Below, one piece after another: positions 33,151 through 43,474 of a DNA stretch of 64,000 nt (position 1 is its first letter; each line of letters opens with the position of its first letter). Source of the DNA: Furcasterigmium furcatum (taxonomy: Eukaryota > Ascomycota > Sordariomycetes > Glomerellales > Plectosphaerellaceae); assembly GCA_001599815.1 (NCBI GenBank), contig BCIA01000003.1, positions 5,743,598 through 5,807,597 of the forward strand, in the 5' to 3' direction. A program made the position numbers and the translations under genes. The notes beneath the pieces were generated by a model, which saw nothing but the letters and a program-made list of their open reading frames with translations, ran no database searches and had not been told where the DNA came from.

Positions 33151-35082
33151 TCACATCAGGAAGTCCACATCGCCTTCAGAATGCCGTGAATCAATGCGCA
33201 TCGAACGACGGCGCCTACCGGTGACTGCAGAAGTTGCGGACCCGCCGGCCTTGCTCTTGCAGGTCACCCTGCTCGGCTGCTTGATCTTGTTGCCGGTGAA
33301 GGTCCATGTTCCCGCGGTGGCGGATGCGGTCATGGCGATGTTGAAGCGGTTGGTGGTGCCGATGAGGTAGTCGAGCGTCATGCCGACCTGGGCGCTGTTC
33401 TTGTTCGTTGACGTGCAGGTGACAGTCAGCGTGCCTCCGCCGGAGCTGGTCCAGGCCGCCGAGGAGACCCTGACGGTGTCTACGGCCGTGGGCGGAGCTG
33501 GACTGGGGCTGGGGCTGGGGCTCGGGGCTGGGTTCGTTCCAGTGCCGGTGCCGGGATCACCGCCAGCTGGTGGGTTTGTTGGGGGCTTGGTCACGGGAGG
33601 GCAGGTAGAGATGTCAAAGACCTTGACGCCCGACTGCGGGAACGGGTCCAGGGGTCCCCAGATGTTGCCATCGGCATCGGGACCGATGCCCTGCGTCAGG
33701 TGCTGGAAGGCCGAGAAGTCGTTGGGGATGGGCGGGATGCCGGGGATGGTGAGCTCGGGCTGGATGATCTCCGTGGGAGGGGAGATGTACTGCCCGATGG
33801 TGATGTTGTTGCTGGACTGCTTGGTGCCGCCGGTGGCGGTGATCCTGTACTCACGGGTGTACTTGTCGCCCGCCTGGGACTTGAGCCTGGAGACGAACTT
33901 GTTGCGGGGCTCGCCGGCCTTGATGTCGATGGTGGCGATGTCGCGGAATGTCTCCTTGCCCGTGCAGGGTTCTATCTCGATGGCAGAAATGGTGAGGGGG
34001 GATGCCGAGGTGTCAGAGATGTATCCGATGTACTGTTCACCTTGGTTAGGGCGGCTCTCTGTAGAGGGTCAAGCAGGAGTCAACTCACCCTCGTCTCTCC
34101 CACTTCGGCATTGGGGTCATTGGTAAAGACACCGATGTTGACGTCCTCAACTCGGATGCTAACAGCGATTGTTAGTCCAGGTCATTCATTCCCGGCTTGC
34201 TGGAGTGCAGAAGGTCACTTACAAGGACGGGTTGCCAGAGCCGGTGGCAATCTGGATGTTGGTCGCTACGATGCTGTGGCAGACGATCTCACCTGCCGCG
34301 TTCTTGAAGCCGGCAAACTCGAGGAAGTCACCAGGCATGAAGGGAGCCATGGCCAAGGGGTTGGGGGAGGTGATGCTGCCCTGCTTGCTCCCGCCGACGT
34401 CGGGGCGGTTGGTGGAGGGGCAGAGGGGGTCATCGGCCTTGCGAGGAACACACATGGGGTAGCCAGAGAATGAAGAGATGCTGGGGCTCTCATCATCGGC
34501 CGTCAGGAAGGGGGCGCCAGTGAAGCCGGCCGAGTACACGCCGTTGGGGTCATTGATCCGGATGGTAGGGCCATTCTTGATCTTCATGGTACCGTCGAAG
34601 TTCACCTTCTCGACGAAGCCGACGTTACCCCCGAGGAGGAACTGGGCGATGGACACCGAGGCGGCAATGGGCCCGCTGTCCCCGACGAAGTTCCCGACGA
34701 CCTGAAGGTGCAAGTCAGCCTCCTGAGTCTTGGTCGCGAGACTGTGGTCCACTTACATTGACCTCGTAGCCGTTCAGCGAGCCGCCCTTGTAGGTGGCAA
34801 CAAAGTCCTTCCAGGGCACAAACGCAGCAGGGAAGTTGACCTGGAGGTTCTTGGGGATCTTGATGTCAAAGCCGTTGACGTTGATGGAGCCCCCGGTGTT
34901 GAAGGATGTGTCAGTCGCAGTGGCGCTGGGGGCGTCAGCGTCTGAATAGCATTGAAGTTCAGGTGGAAGAAGATCGATGCTTACTCCGCGATGGCACCGT
35001 CAAAGTCGAAGCCAAAGTCCGCCGCCAGAGCACCGATGACGAGAGTGCAGAGCACCCACGCCAGCTTGAGGGCAGTGTGCAT
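33151..35082 (-). CDS. Large secreted protein, unrecognised, with Ser-Pro linker and C-terminal beta module
   Basis: Five exons (35082-34985, 34925-34757, 34701-34223, 34158-34089, 34032-33151) give 565 residues. A signal peptide is present (MHTALKLAWVLCTLVIGALA). The body begins ADFGFDFDGAIADATATDTS, includes VNGFDIKIPKNLQVNFPAAF and ends with GPLDPFPQSGVKVFDISTCP. A low-complexity linker (NPAPSPSPSPSPAPPT) joins a C-terminal module of about 100 residues starting DTVRVSSAAWTSSGGGTLTV with two Cys, ending in a basic stretch GRRRRSMRIDSR. The beta-strand pattern of that module resembles small extracellular sandwich domains, but I cannot name it. The catalytic role is unknown. The gene is divergent from the multicopper oxidase 2.2 kb away. 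Confidence 0.82.
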
Positions 35083-37302
35083 GTTGGAATGATGTCTCGC
35101 AAGGAGATTGGAAACAGGTGAGGTCTATCAACAAGATGAGAGAATGGTACTGTCTTCGAGCTTCAGGTAGGTATCAAAAAAGGCTTCCGCTTCCTTTGTT
35201 GCCAATGTCCGGCTTCAACGGTCCAAGTTGGAGTTCCGGCGCATCAGCTTTATGCGACTTCAAACCGCCACCCGATGGCAACACCACCGAGCCCTCGAAC
35301 TCTGAAAAAGAAAACGGTACATAACAGAATCTCCGTGATCTCGGATTTGAAATGCCGAAAAGTCCAGATCACCCCCGCCTCCGAGGCCCCGCGCCGTGGA
35401 TCTGGCAACCAGAGCCCAGGCCATGTCCATGGGGAGCTTTTGCCCCAGATCCAAAAAGCTTATCTTTGTATCCGACAGAGTTATTCTTCGTGTGCTCGGC
35501 GGAAACTAAGCGGCGGTCCGCAGCGTGGTCAGATGTTCTAGGCCATGGAGGTTGGAGAGCTCTGCCCTCGGTCCCGCCGCGGGGTAAGTTGAGCGACCCG
35601 GCGCCCCGGTGCTGTCGGAGCTTAGAGGCCGGCGGAGCTCGCTAGAGGGGAGGTGATGGTGTCTGGGTTTCCTAAAGTGGAAATCACGGGCCTCAGGTAA
35701 GGCGAGAGAGTTCAGGGAGAGATCTAGGGTTCTGGGCTGAGATCTTGACCGAGCTAGTCTCGGTGGGAGGCCAGAGCTGCGGGGGGATATGCAAGGCGTG
35801 ACCCCTCGTATGATTTTTGAGGAGGCTGCAATGCGTTATCAGTGTAAGTAGTGGCTCTCACAAGCTGATTCTTTTGCGCTTGGTGTGTTGTCAGTCTCAG
35901 CCGCCGGCATGTCGAGTGCCGTGGGACGAAATACGAGACGGCCTCGTATTGTGCGGTGAAGAGAGACAAGACCAGAATCTGGCATGGCTTCTTCCCTCTC
36001 AACTCCTTGCACGCATCCTGAGTGTTCATCTCCACTTTGCCATTCGGACATTCGTGGCGAGACCGAGGAGGAGAGTGTCGAGTGAATCATGGCGATGTGG
36101 CATCGACCAGCCTGACCAGAGCCCAGAACAAGCTTACTTTCTAACTTCTGCCTCGCAAACACGCGACGAGCTCAGCTGGGCTAGCCCTGCATAGGTAAAC
36201 TCCAAACCAGCAGAGCGGACTGGACGCTGCGCCCCGCGACTCCGGCTGCTGGTGGTTCGGCCGAGTCCAAGTGCTCAGCCCTCGTTTCTCGTTCAATCGG
36301 CGAATTTCTCGTTCTTTGTTCAAGACAAGATAGAAGCCATCACCGGTTTTCTAGGGCGCCCAATGTGGCAAGTAGCCGTCCCCTCCCCTTGGGTCAGGTC
36401 TCGACTTGCCCGAGGTGCCCGACAGTCGGGTCAAACGAACTTATCGAAAGCTAACTTCCAACGGCTCCTTTGACGGACGCTGACACTGTCATTCCGGCGT
36501 GCATTATTGGTCGACGGCCTCGGGAGGCTCCCATGTGGCCAAATTGGGACGAGGGCTGGATGATCGCCTGTCAGGAGTCCAGAACAGGTTCGACGAGTCG
36601 CCCTCGGACGCCGGATCTGGTATAACGCCCGTCCCGTCTCTGACCTCGCACCAAGGCCTCGGGATTTGTCTTACAAGCGAGCTTCGACCAAGAAGATGGC
36701 ACGATAGCTTCAGACGAAAGGTCGAGATGCGGCTCCGCGACCTGCTGGGCCCATGTTGACTTGTTGGGCTTGAGGTCCGGTGGTGCCGTTCAGCCGCAAA
36801 GCTTGTCGGGTTGTGGGCGACAACGTCCTCTCCAGAGCTCTGGCGCTCTGTCTCACGCTGGTCTCGGGTACCCTGCCGCGCCTTCTGGCTTTCCAGGTAC
36901 CTGTCTCTCCCGCTCGGGTCTACCGACGCCTCGCACCGTTCAGAGGCACCAGACTCACCTTGGGATTGGTACGACCGGCTTCTCGGCACCCTCCGGCCAC
37001 CGAAGGTCAGGAGTCCAGACCCCTGTCCATCTCCCGGTGCACTCAATCTGCCTACAATTTGAGTACAGACGGTGAGCGGTAGCTCCTAAAATGGATCTTG
37101 GGTTAATCGGCGAAGTGCCGGCAGTGATCCTGCGGTGTGCCGGTGTGAGCATTGGATATATAACCTCTCAGATTGGACGTTCAGCTACAAGCAGGGAGGG
37201 AGAGAAGCAGACAGAGAAGAAAGACAAAGCCATAATCAACACGGGCGTTCTCTTGTGCTCCCAAAGGCCTTTCTTTCAACTTGATATCCTTTCAACGCCA
37301 CA
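35083..37302. other. Long divergent intergenic region, no gene seen
   Basis: 2.2 kb between the secreted-protein gene and the multicopper oxidase. The longest open frames (for example the minus strand at 36504-37046) start without ATG, are Arg/Ser-rich and are mirrored by open frames on the other strand, as expected from GC-rich non-coding DNA. It contains the promoters of both flanking genes. Confidence 0.4.
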
Positions 37303-39331
37303 ATGGGCCTCTCTGCTCTGGCCAAGTTGGCCCTGGCCCTGTCGGTCCTCGGCGAGGCCTCCGCGAAGGACTGGCTCAGCCCCCCTTACAAGTGGCTCTA
37401 CCAGTACCCCCTACCCATCCCCGTGGCCAAGGAGGCCAAGCAGTAAGCCACCCGTCAACGGTCCCGTTGCCAAGACATGCGCTCACCACCCGCAGGACCG
37501 TCAAGCACCCCGTCTCGGGGAAGAACATCAACTACTATGAGATCGAGATCAAGAAGCTCTCGCAGAGCGTCTATCCTGACCGGGGGAATGCCACCCTGGT
37601 CGGATACGATGGCATCTCTCCAGGTCCCACCTTCAAGATGGAGAGGGGCACTGAGGCTGTCGTCCGGTTCATCAACAAGGCCGAGATGGACAACTCCGTC
37701 CACCTTCACGGCTCCTACTCGCGTGCTCCGTGGGACGGTTGGGCCGAGGATGTCACCAAGAATGGCCAGTTCAAGGACTACTACTACCCCAACAGCCAGA
37801 ATGCTCGGTCTCTATGGTACCACGACCACGCCATCGATCATGTAAGAAGAACCATTCACTCGAGCTTCAGCCCACAAAGATTCTGACCATGGACCAGACC
37901 GCAGAGAACGCCTACTTCGGCCAGGCCGGCATGTACATCCTCCATGATGGCGCCGAAGACGGCCTTGCCCTCCCCAAGGGGAACTATGATGTCCCTCTTG
38001 TTCTCTCAGCCAAGCAGTACAACAACGACGGCACCCTCTTCTCCCCTGCCGACGAGACCACCAGTCTCTACGGCGACATCATCCACGTCAACGGGCAGCC
38101 GTGGCCGTACTTCAAGGTCGAGCCCCGAAAGTACCGCTTTCGTTTCCTTGACGCTGCCATCTCCCGCTCTTTCCAGCTGTACTTTGAGAATGACAAAGCC
38201 GTCGGCACCAAGCTCGACTTCAACGTCATCGCCTCGGATGCAGGGCTGCTCAGCGGCCCTCAGAAGACCAAGGACCTCTACATCTCCATGGCCGAGCGGT
38301 ACGAGGTCGTCTTCGACTTCACCGGCTACAAGGGCCAGAACATCACCCTGCGCAACACGAGGGCCTTTGCCGCTGACACCGACTTCCTCCACACCGACAA
38401 GGTGATGAAGTTTGTCGTGGGCAGCGCCGCTGTCACAGACGACTCCAAGGTCCCGGCGCAGTTCCGCACCGTCCCCTACCCCAAGGACACAGGCAAGATC
38501 GACCACTCGTTCCGGTTCGAGAGGAAGAACGGCCACTGGACCGTCAACGGTGTTGTGTGGTCCGATGTCAACAATCGCGTCCTGGCCAACCCCAAGCGCG
38601 GCAGCGTCGAGGTATGGGAGCTTATCAACACGAGCGGCGGCTGGTCTCACCCCATCCACGTCCATCTCGTCGACTTTAAGGTCCTGAAGCGCACTGGCGG
38701 CCGCAACGCCGTCATGCCCTACGAGGCTGCCGGCCTCAAGGACGTCGTCTGGCTCGGCCCGGGCGAGACTGTCCACGTCGAAGCCAACTATGCGTGAGTC
38801 CATGTCCCCTCTTATCACTCTAAGATCTTATGACTGACATCACGCAGCCCCTGGGACGGCCTCTACATGTTCCACTGCCACAACCTGATCCACGAGGACC
38901 ACGAGATGATGGCCGCGTTCAACGTCACCGTCCTCCCGGACCTCGGCTACAACGAGACCCATTTCATCGACCCCATGAACCCGGACTACAGGGCCGTGGC
39001 CCAGAGCCCCGAGGCCTTCGGCACCGACGCCATCACCAAGAAGGTCGAGGCCCTGGCGCGCCTGCAGCCCTACAACAACGTCCTAGAGGCGGAGAAGAAG
39101 CTCGAGGAGTACTGGGCCACTCACTCGGACGCGCCGGCCGGGGCTGCGGCGACGGGCTCTGGGGCAACCGGGTCCCAGCCGACGACTCTCTCGACAGCGA
39201 CCAGGTCGGAGGACCGCGTCACCAACACGCCGGCGGCTGTTGTCAACTCGCGGGCATCTACCAGCACACAGTCCGCTGCGCGTACCACCACGACCGATGA
39301 TCGGGGTCGAGGCAGGGGACGGGGGGGTTGA
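37303..39331 (+). CDS. Bilirubin-oxidase-like multicopper oxidase, secreted
   Basis: Four exons (37303-37442, 37496-37841, 37898-38793, 38848-39331) give 621 residues. A signal peptide (MGLSALAKLALALSVLGEASA) is followed by three cupredoxin domains. Copper motifs in order: VHLHGS, LWYHDHAIDHTAENAY, HPIHVHLVDF and FHCHNLIHEDHEMM, with the type 1 Cys in HCH and the axial Met in HEDHEM. These, plus DVIHVNGQPWPYF-like and EPRKYRFRFLDAA-like segments, match fungal bilirubin oxidases rather than typical laccases. It should oxidise phenols, tetrapyrroles or metals with reduction of O2 to water outside the cell. The C-terminal 70 residues are an unusual Ser/Thr/Ala-rich tail ending RGRGRGRGG, not typical of the family. 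Confidence 0.93.
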
Positions 39332-40375
39332 GGCAGCTCAGGGGCGAAGTGTCCGGCTCCGTGTCACTCGGCTGGTCCGCGCGGGGCTTGGGCCGGGAAA
39401 GCATCCAGCATTGGGACTGAGTCTCGATATGGCTGCTTCTTGTTAGTATTAGCTACTTAGTACTTAATATGGGGGGTGGACGGAGTTCCGGGGAGGCGTT
39501 CAACAAGGCGTTCGGGGTTAGGGGGGAATACTGGTGAGGGCCATACAATACACTGCCGGTCCAGCTATCTTAACGTCCAGATACATGCTCCTCAGAACTG
39601 CTGAAATTGAAGTAGCTAGTGCTTTCAATAAGCTCCCCCTCAGCCAGCGGTCATCTCGACTTATCCGTAGCTCGATTTGAAGTCTGGTCGACCTGTTTGT
39701 TGTTCCAAGGGGGGCCATCCATTCTGAGCCCCTCAAGAGGAAGTTGTCGCCCAGAAGGGTTGCGGGAATGATGGCCGCCCTCAGAACGGCCACGTCGACC
39801 AACGGGCGTCAAATCGAGCCTAAGAAAATCGAGATGGCCTCTCTCTTGACTTCAGAAAATCAAGATAGCCTCTTGCTCAGTTGCCGATACGTCAGGGGCA
39901 ACATGCCTGGACGGCGTCACAGCTGGGCCGACCATGTTTCCTGCGACCCTCATGGTCGCCGAGGGCGGTGCTAGAAACATCGGCATCGAATCATACATGC
40001 ATCTTCGACTCACAACTCGATCTCTTATCACCGGACGAACATCCCCATCTTCCCAGAAGCTCCTGACGTCTTGGCTGATCGAACATCGCAGCGCGTGATT
40101 GGATCTCCACGAGAACCCACCACACCGTGGGCCAAGTGCACCGTGGAGCGATGAGGTCACTGTCGTCACTTTCGTCAGGGGCGGGTCCATCGATGCCATG
40201 AACAAGACGGCGGCAAGGCGGTCGGGGTGTTGATAAAGGGGATGGCCATCACTTTCTCGGGCGGTTGGTGTTTCTGGTTTTTGGACAGTAACATCATTTC
40301 AGTTGATTGTAAGACCCGAGTCCCACCGTCTCCAAACTCTCGATCATTCATCCACCACCCACCCCGACCATCACA
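39332..40375. other. Intergenic with a fold-back repeat element
   Basis: About 1.04 kb between the oxidase and the repeat-protein gene. The middle (39529-39960) is a large inverted repeat described separately. No gene is seen. Confidence 0.5.
39529..39960. repeat. Fold-back (inverted-repeat) element, about 430 bp
   Basis: The left arm (39529 to about 39733) and right arm (about 39750 to 39960) are inverted copies of each other. Examples: CCGGTCCAGCTAT at 39556 against CAGCTGGGCCGAC at 39921 on the opposite strand, and GCTCGATTTGAAG at 39669 against CGTCAAATCGAGC at 39809. The right arm contains 31-bp-spaced units with ATCGAGATGGCCTCT. There is no open reading frame. It fits a degenerate MITE or fold-back element. 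Arm identity is only moderate, so the copy is old. Confidence 0.7.
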
Positions 40376-41040
40376 ATGTCATCGCATGCAAACACCACAG
40401 GCGCTGGGCAACCGGTGAGATTCCCCCCTGTGTAAACATCTCACGGGACAAAGACTAACGCCAAAAGACTGCCCCCGTCGCCATGGCCCCGGATTCCAAG
40501 CACGCCAATATTGCTGGCCCTCCCGCCACCAACGATCCTGCCCGGTCCTCAACAGCTGCTGGCCTCGCAAGCTCTCTCGTCGGCACGTCCAGGCTCCACG
40601 AACCCCCTCGCGGGGTCGGCAGAGATGCACACCCTGGCTCCGGGCCCCCTTCCGGCGTGACCCTCGGGAACATCGTCCCCAACAGCGGTCTCGCTCCCGG
40701 TCAGGGTCCCAAGGACACCAACATCGCCGGGCCGCCGGCCACCACTGCCCCGGCCCAGTCATCCACGGCCGCTGGCCTGACAGACTCGCTGATCGGCTCG
40801 TCTCGGATGCATGAACGTCCTCGCGGCGCGGGCACCGAGGCAGACGCCATGGGCGGCGGCGTGACCCTGGGAAACATCGGCCCCAACAGTGACACGGCAC
40901 CTGGAAAGGGTCCCAAGAAGATTATCCCGCAAGGCGTCCCGCCGTCGGATGCCGTGCCGGCGCAGTCTTCGACGGCTGCGGCGCTGCAGTCGGCGATGAC
41001 GGGGACGGAGAAGATGCACCAGCCGCCCAGGCAGGGGTAA
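40376..41040 (+). CDS. Small three-repeat protein, function unknown
   Basis: Two exons (40376-40414 and 40468-41040) give 203 residues. The short first exon encodes MSSHANTTGAGQP. The rest is three imperfect repeats of about 45-75 residues: NIAGPPATNDPARSSTAAGL then SSLVGTSRLHEPPRG; NIAGPPATTAPAQSSTAAGL then DSLIGSSRMHERPRG; and a shorter copy ending PAQSSTAAALQSAMTGTEKM and HQPPRQG. The first two repeats are separated by GVTLGNIVPNSG-type blocks (VTLGNI occurs twice). No signal peptide, membrane segment or Cys is seen. The protein is likely disordered with short helices. I do not recognise the family. Confidence 0.78.
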
Positions 41041-41151
41041 ACCTGGTGAAGACAACGACGGGCGGATTCAGTTACCAGGCGGTTAGACTATGAGAGCATA
41101 ATGTAATTAGATACCTTGACATGTACGATTTTCGAATCCTCTGTGTCTCAA

Positions 41152-41359
41152 GGGGAGGGTCGTGGAGAAGACCGCCACCCTCAGAGCGAGCAGATCGACC
41201 AGCTTGAAGTTGAGCCACAGATAATTGAGATGATCTCTGTTTCAACATCAGAAAATCGAGATGCCCTCTTGCCGAAGCAGAGATAATTCCAAGGGCTACC
41301 TAGTTGACTCTAAGCAGCTCTGAAGAACACATCTCTGGACGTCAAGGTGGCTGGACCAT
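41152..41359 (-). repeat. Dispersed element arm abutting the NAD(P)HX dehydratase stop codon
   Basis: Reverse-orientation copy of the dispersed element: AGGGTCGTGGAGAAGACCGC near 41156, AGAAAATCGAGATGCCCTCT near 41250, and the terminal word GGACGTCAAGG-TGGCTGGACCAT at 41336-41359. The terminal word ends at the base next to the TAG stop of the dehydratase gene, so the element lies in its 3' UTR. Confidence 0.6.
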
Positions 41360-42638
41360 CTACAGCTTCGCTGGCTCTGAAGCCTCGTCCACCTCCCCAA
41401 ACAGATTCAAAAAGGCATTGTGCACCTCGTCTGTCAAGTCACTCGCCTGCAAGCTGCGGCCCTTCTTCTCGAACGCGAGCCTCGAGCACTCCTGAAGACT
41501 TGTCAGTATTGGCCCGGACCACCCAACAGCGACACCACCGGTGAAGCTTACCCTCGTGATGGCACTGCCGCCAAATGCCGCGAGCCCAATCATCTCATCC
41601 TCCGCCAGAGTCTGCTCGCCCCTTTCCCACAGCCCATCCAGATACGCCTTCCTCCACCCCAGGAAGGTCGCGATGGATCCTGTGAGGGTGTCGCCTTGGC
41701 CGCCGCTCCTCTTCTTGCCCCCCGCGAGGTCAACGACAAGCGTGACCTTGCCGTTGGAGATGTAGTCCTTAGGCCCCTTCTGAATGACCGTCACGCCGTC
41801 CAAAGCCCGAGCGAGGGCCTCAACCTTGCCGGTCTCGCCCTCCTGGGTGGTGACTTTCTCCTCGTCAATGCCGATGGCCGCACACAGACGCGAGAATTCG
41901 ACAACGTTCGGCGTGAGGACCGCCTTCTCGTACCCCTTGATCAGAGACGGATCTTTCTGCACGAGCTGCAACGCATCGGCGTCGAGAACAAGCGGGATGT
42001 TTCGCTTCCGGGCAGCGCGGACGACGCGCGCCACCGTCGCCTGCATCAGGGGGTCGCGGCCCAGCCCGGGGCCGATGACGAGCACGTGAAGGCGGGGGAG
42101 CATGTCGGCCACCTGGCCGGCGATGTGCTCCGGGTCCGTGTCCTTGTCCTGAGGGCTACCGCTGGTTGCCCCGGCCCGAGACGCTGGATCAGGAGACTGA
42201 CGCATCAGCGGGTGAACCATGAGATTCGGGGAGTAGGTCTTGATGACATTTGCTGCCCCAGGCGTGCAGATGACATGCGACTGGTCTTGATGTTAGCCTC
42301 GGCCGAGCTCCCCCGACGTTGAGCGGTTGAGGGAATACCATGTCGCATCCGAGGCGTGCGCTGGCCATGGCTGAGAAGTATGGCGCGCCGGTGTAGTCCA
42401 CACTCCCTCCCAAGACGGCTATTCGACCTAGTTGACCTATTCATATGGTGTCAGTTCGTCATCCATCCTCGTGGCGTCTTCCCTGAAGAGCCTATCATGC
42501 ATGTCGAGGCACCAGCAAGGGTTCTGCTGCCCTACCTTTGTGGAAATGGTCCAGCATGGGCGGCACCATCCGCTGCACGCGGCCGAGGATCTCTTTCGTT
42601 TTGGCAGACATCTCGGGAGGCACAGGGTCTGAAGGCAT
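41360..42638 (-). CDS. ATP-dependent (S)-NAD(P)H-hydrate dehydratase
   Basis: Four exons (42638-42536, 42436-42339, 42280-41552, 41491-41360) encode 353 residues. This repair enzyme converts damaged NADHX/NADPHX back to NAD(P)H using a nucleotide triphosphate. Ribokinase-like fold features: GRIAVLGGSVDYTGAPYFSA near the start, HVLVIGPGLGRDP, LVLDADAL, LTPNVVEFSRL and the nucleotide/catalytic motif SGGQGDTLTGSIATFLGW. No targeting peptide is clear with ATG 42638 (MPSDPVPPEMSAKTKEI), so the short form appears cytosolic. The C-terminus ends EASEPAKL right at a repeat boundary, so the last residues could have been altered by the insertion. Confidence 0.95.
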
Positions 42639-43474
42639 CGTTCTCTCGGGAGGAGTCCTGCGTGAATGGCACGGCGATGCTCTCCCAGGATGGCGGGGTA
42701 GTCCTGGCGGAGATCCTCACAACGATGTGCGACAAGAGACGCGGCTGGATCAGACACCGAGATGTTTGAATGGGGATCAGTTTAGTATGAATGTACGAGG
42801 ATGGGTTCTTTCGCGGCCGCTGGCAGTTCGGGTCTGTTTGACGCTGAGATGATGTCACGGACTGGATGAGACGGAGGTTGCTGACGGGAACAGTGGTCCC
42901 CAGCGTGCATCTCACAGCTCCTAGTGCTAGGGACCCCTGGCGCCGCCCAAACCTTCGAGGCAAGAGCCGCCCCAGAACATGCCTAGACATCGTCGACTGG
43001 ACCTCAGCTCAAGCCTCGGATGATCGAGACGGCCTCTCTCCTTGCTACAGAAAATAGAGATGGCTTCCCTTCCTACTTCAGGAAATTGAGATGGTCGCTT
43101 GCTAAATTCAAGGTGATTTTAAGGACCCCCAAATGACCTGCAGCCTTTCCAACGATCACCCAAAGGGATGGCACTGTAACTGAACGTCGCCGATGTCACC
43201 TTGAACCGCAAATTGATGAAGTATTTTGGTAATTCAAGGACAAAAGGAATCGAGGGCGTTAATTGAGTCTTGAGCTCTATTTTACAGTGGTCGACCGGAG
43301 ATTCCCTCCTCCTAATCGCATCCCTTGGTGCTTCTCTCAAGTCCAGCCGCACCCTTCGAGTCGTCCTCCCGCCTCTACGAGAAACACAGATAATGACTTC
43401 GGTATAGACAGCTCCGATCTCGCCATGCACCCGCCTAGACTAGACCATCCGCTCATTAAACCTTATAAGGCTGT
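42639..43474. other. Intergenic with a truncated repeat arm
   Basis: 836 bp between two minus-strand genes. It contains the dehydratase promoter, a truncated dispersed-element arm at 42989-43112 and the ATP1 3' region. No gene seen. Confidence 0.45.
42989..43112 (-). repeat. Truncated arm of the dispersed element
   Basis: It contains CGTCGACTGGACCTCAGCTC, then ATCGAGACGGCCTCTCTC, AGAAAATAGAGATGGCTTC and GGAAATTGAGATGGTCGCTT. These are three units spaced about 31 bp, matching the right arm of the 39.5-kb copy. One end is missing. Confidence 0.55.

Noticed and set aside
36504..37046. 180-codon minus-strand open frame upstream of the multicopper oxidase
   Set aside because: Arg/Ser/Pro-rich without motif, overlapped by similar open frames on the other strand. 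Most likely chance in promoter DNA.
30508..39331. HEM3 and the bilirubin-oxidase-like gene considered as a tetrapyrrole cluster
   Set aside because: Only two genes, with unrelated genes between and different compartments. Likely coincidence.
40376..41040. Repeat protein considered as a ribosomal-peptide precursor
   Set aside because: No signal peptide and no Kex2 (KR/RR) sites between repeats. It is also 24 kb from the UstYa-like gene.
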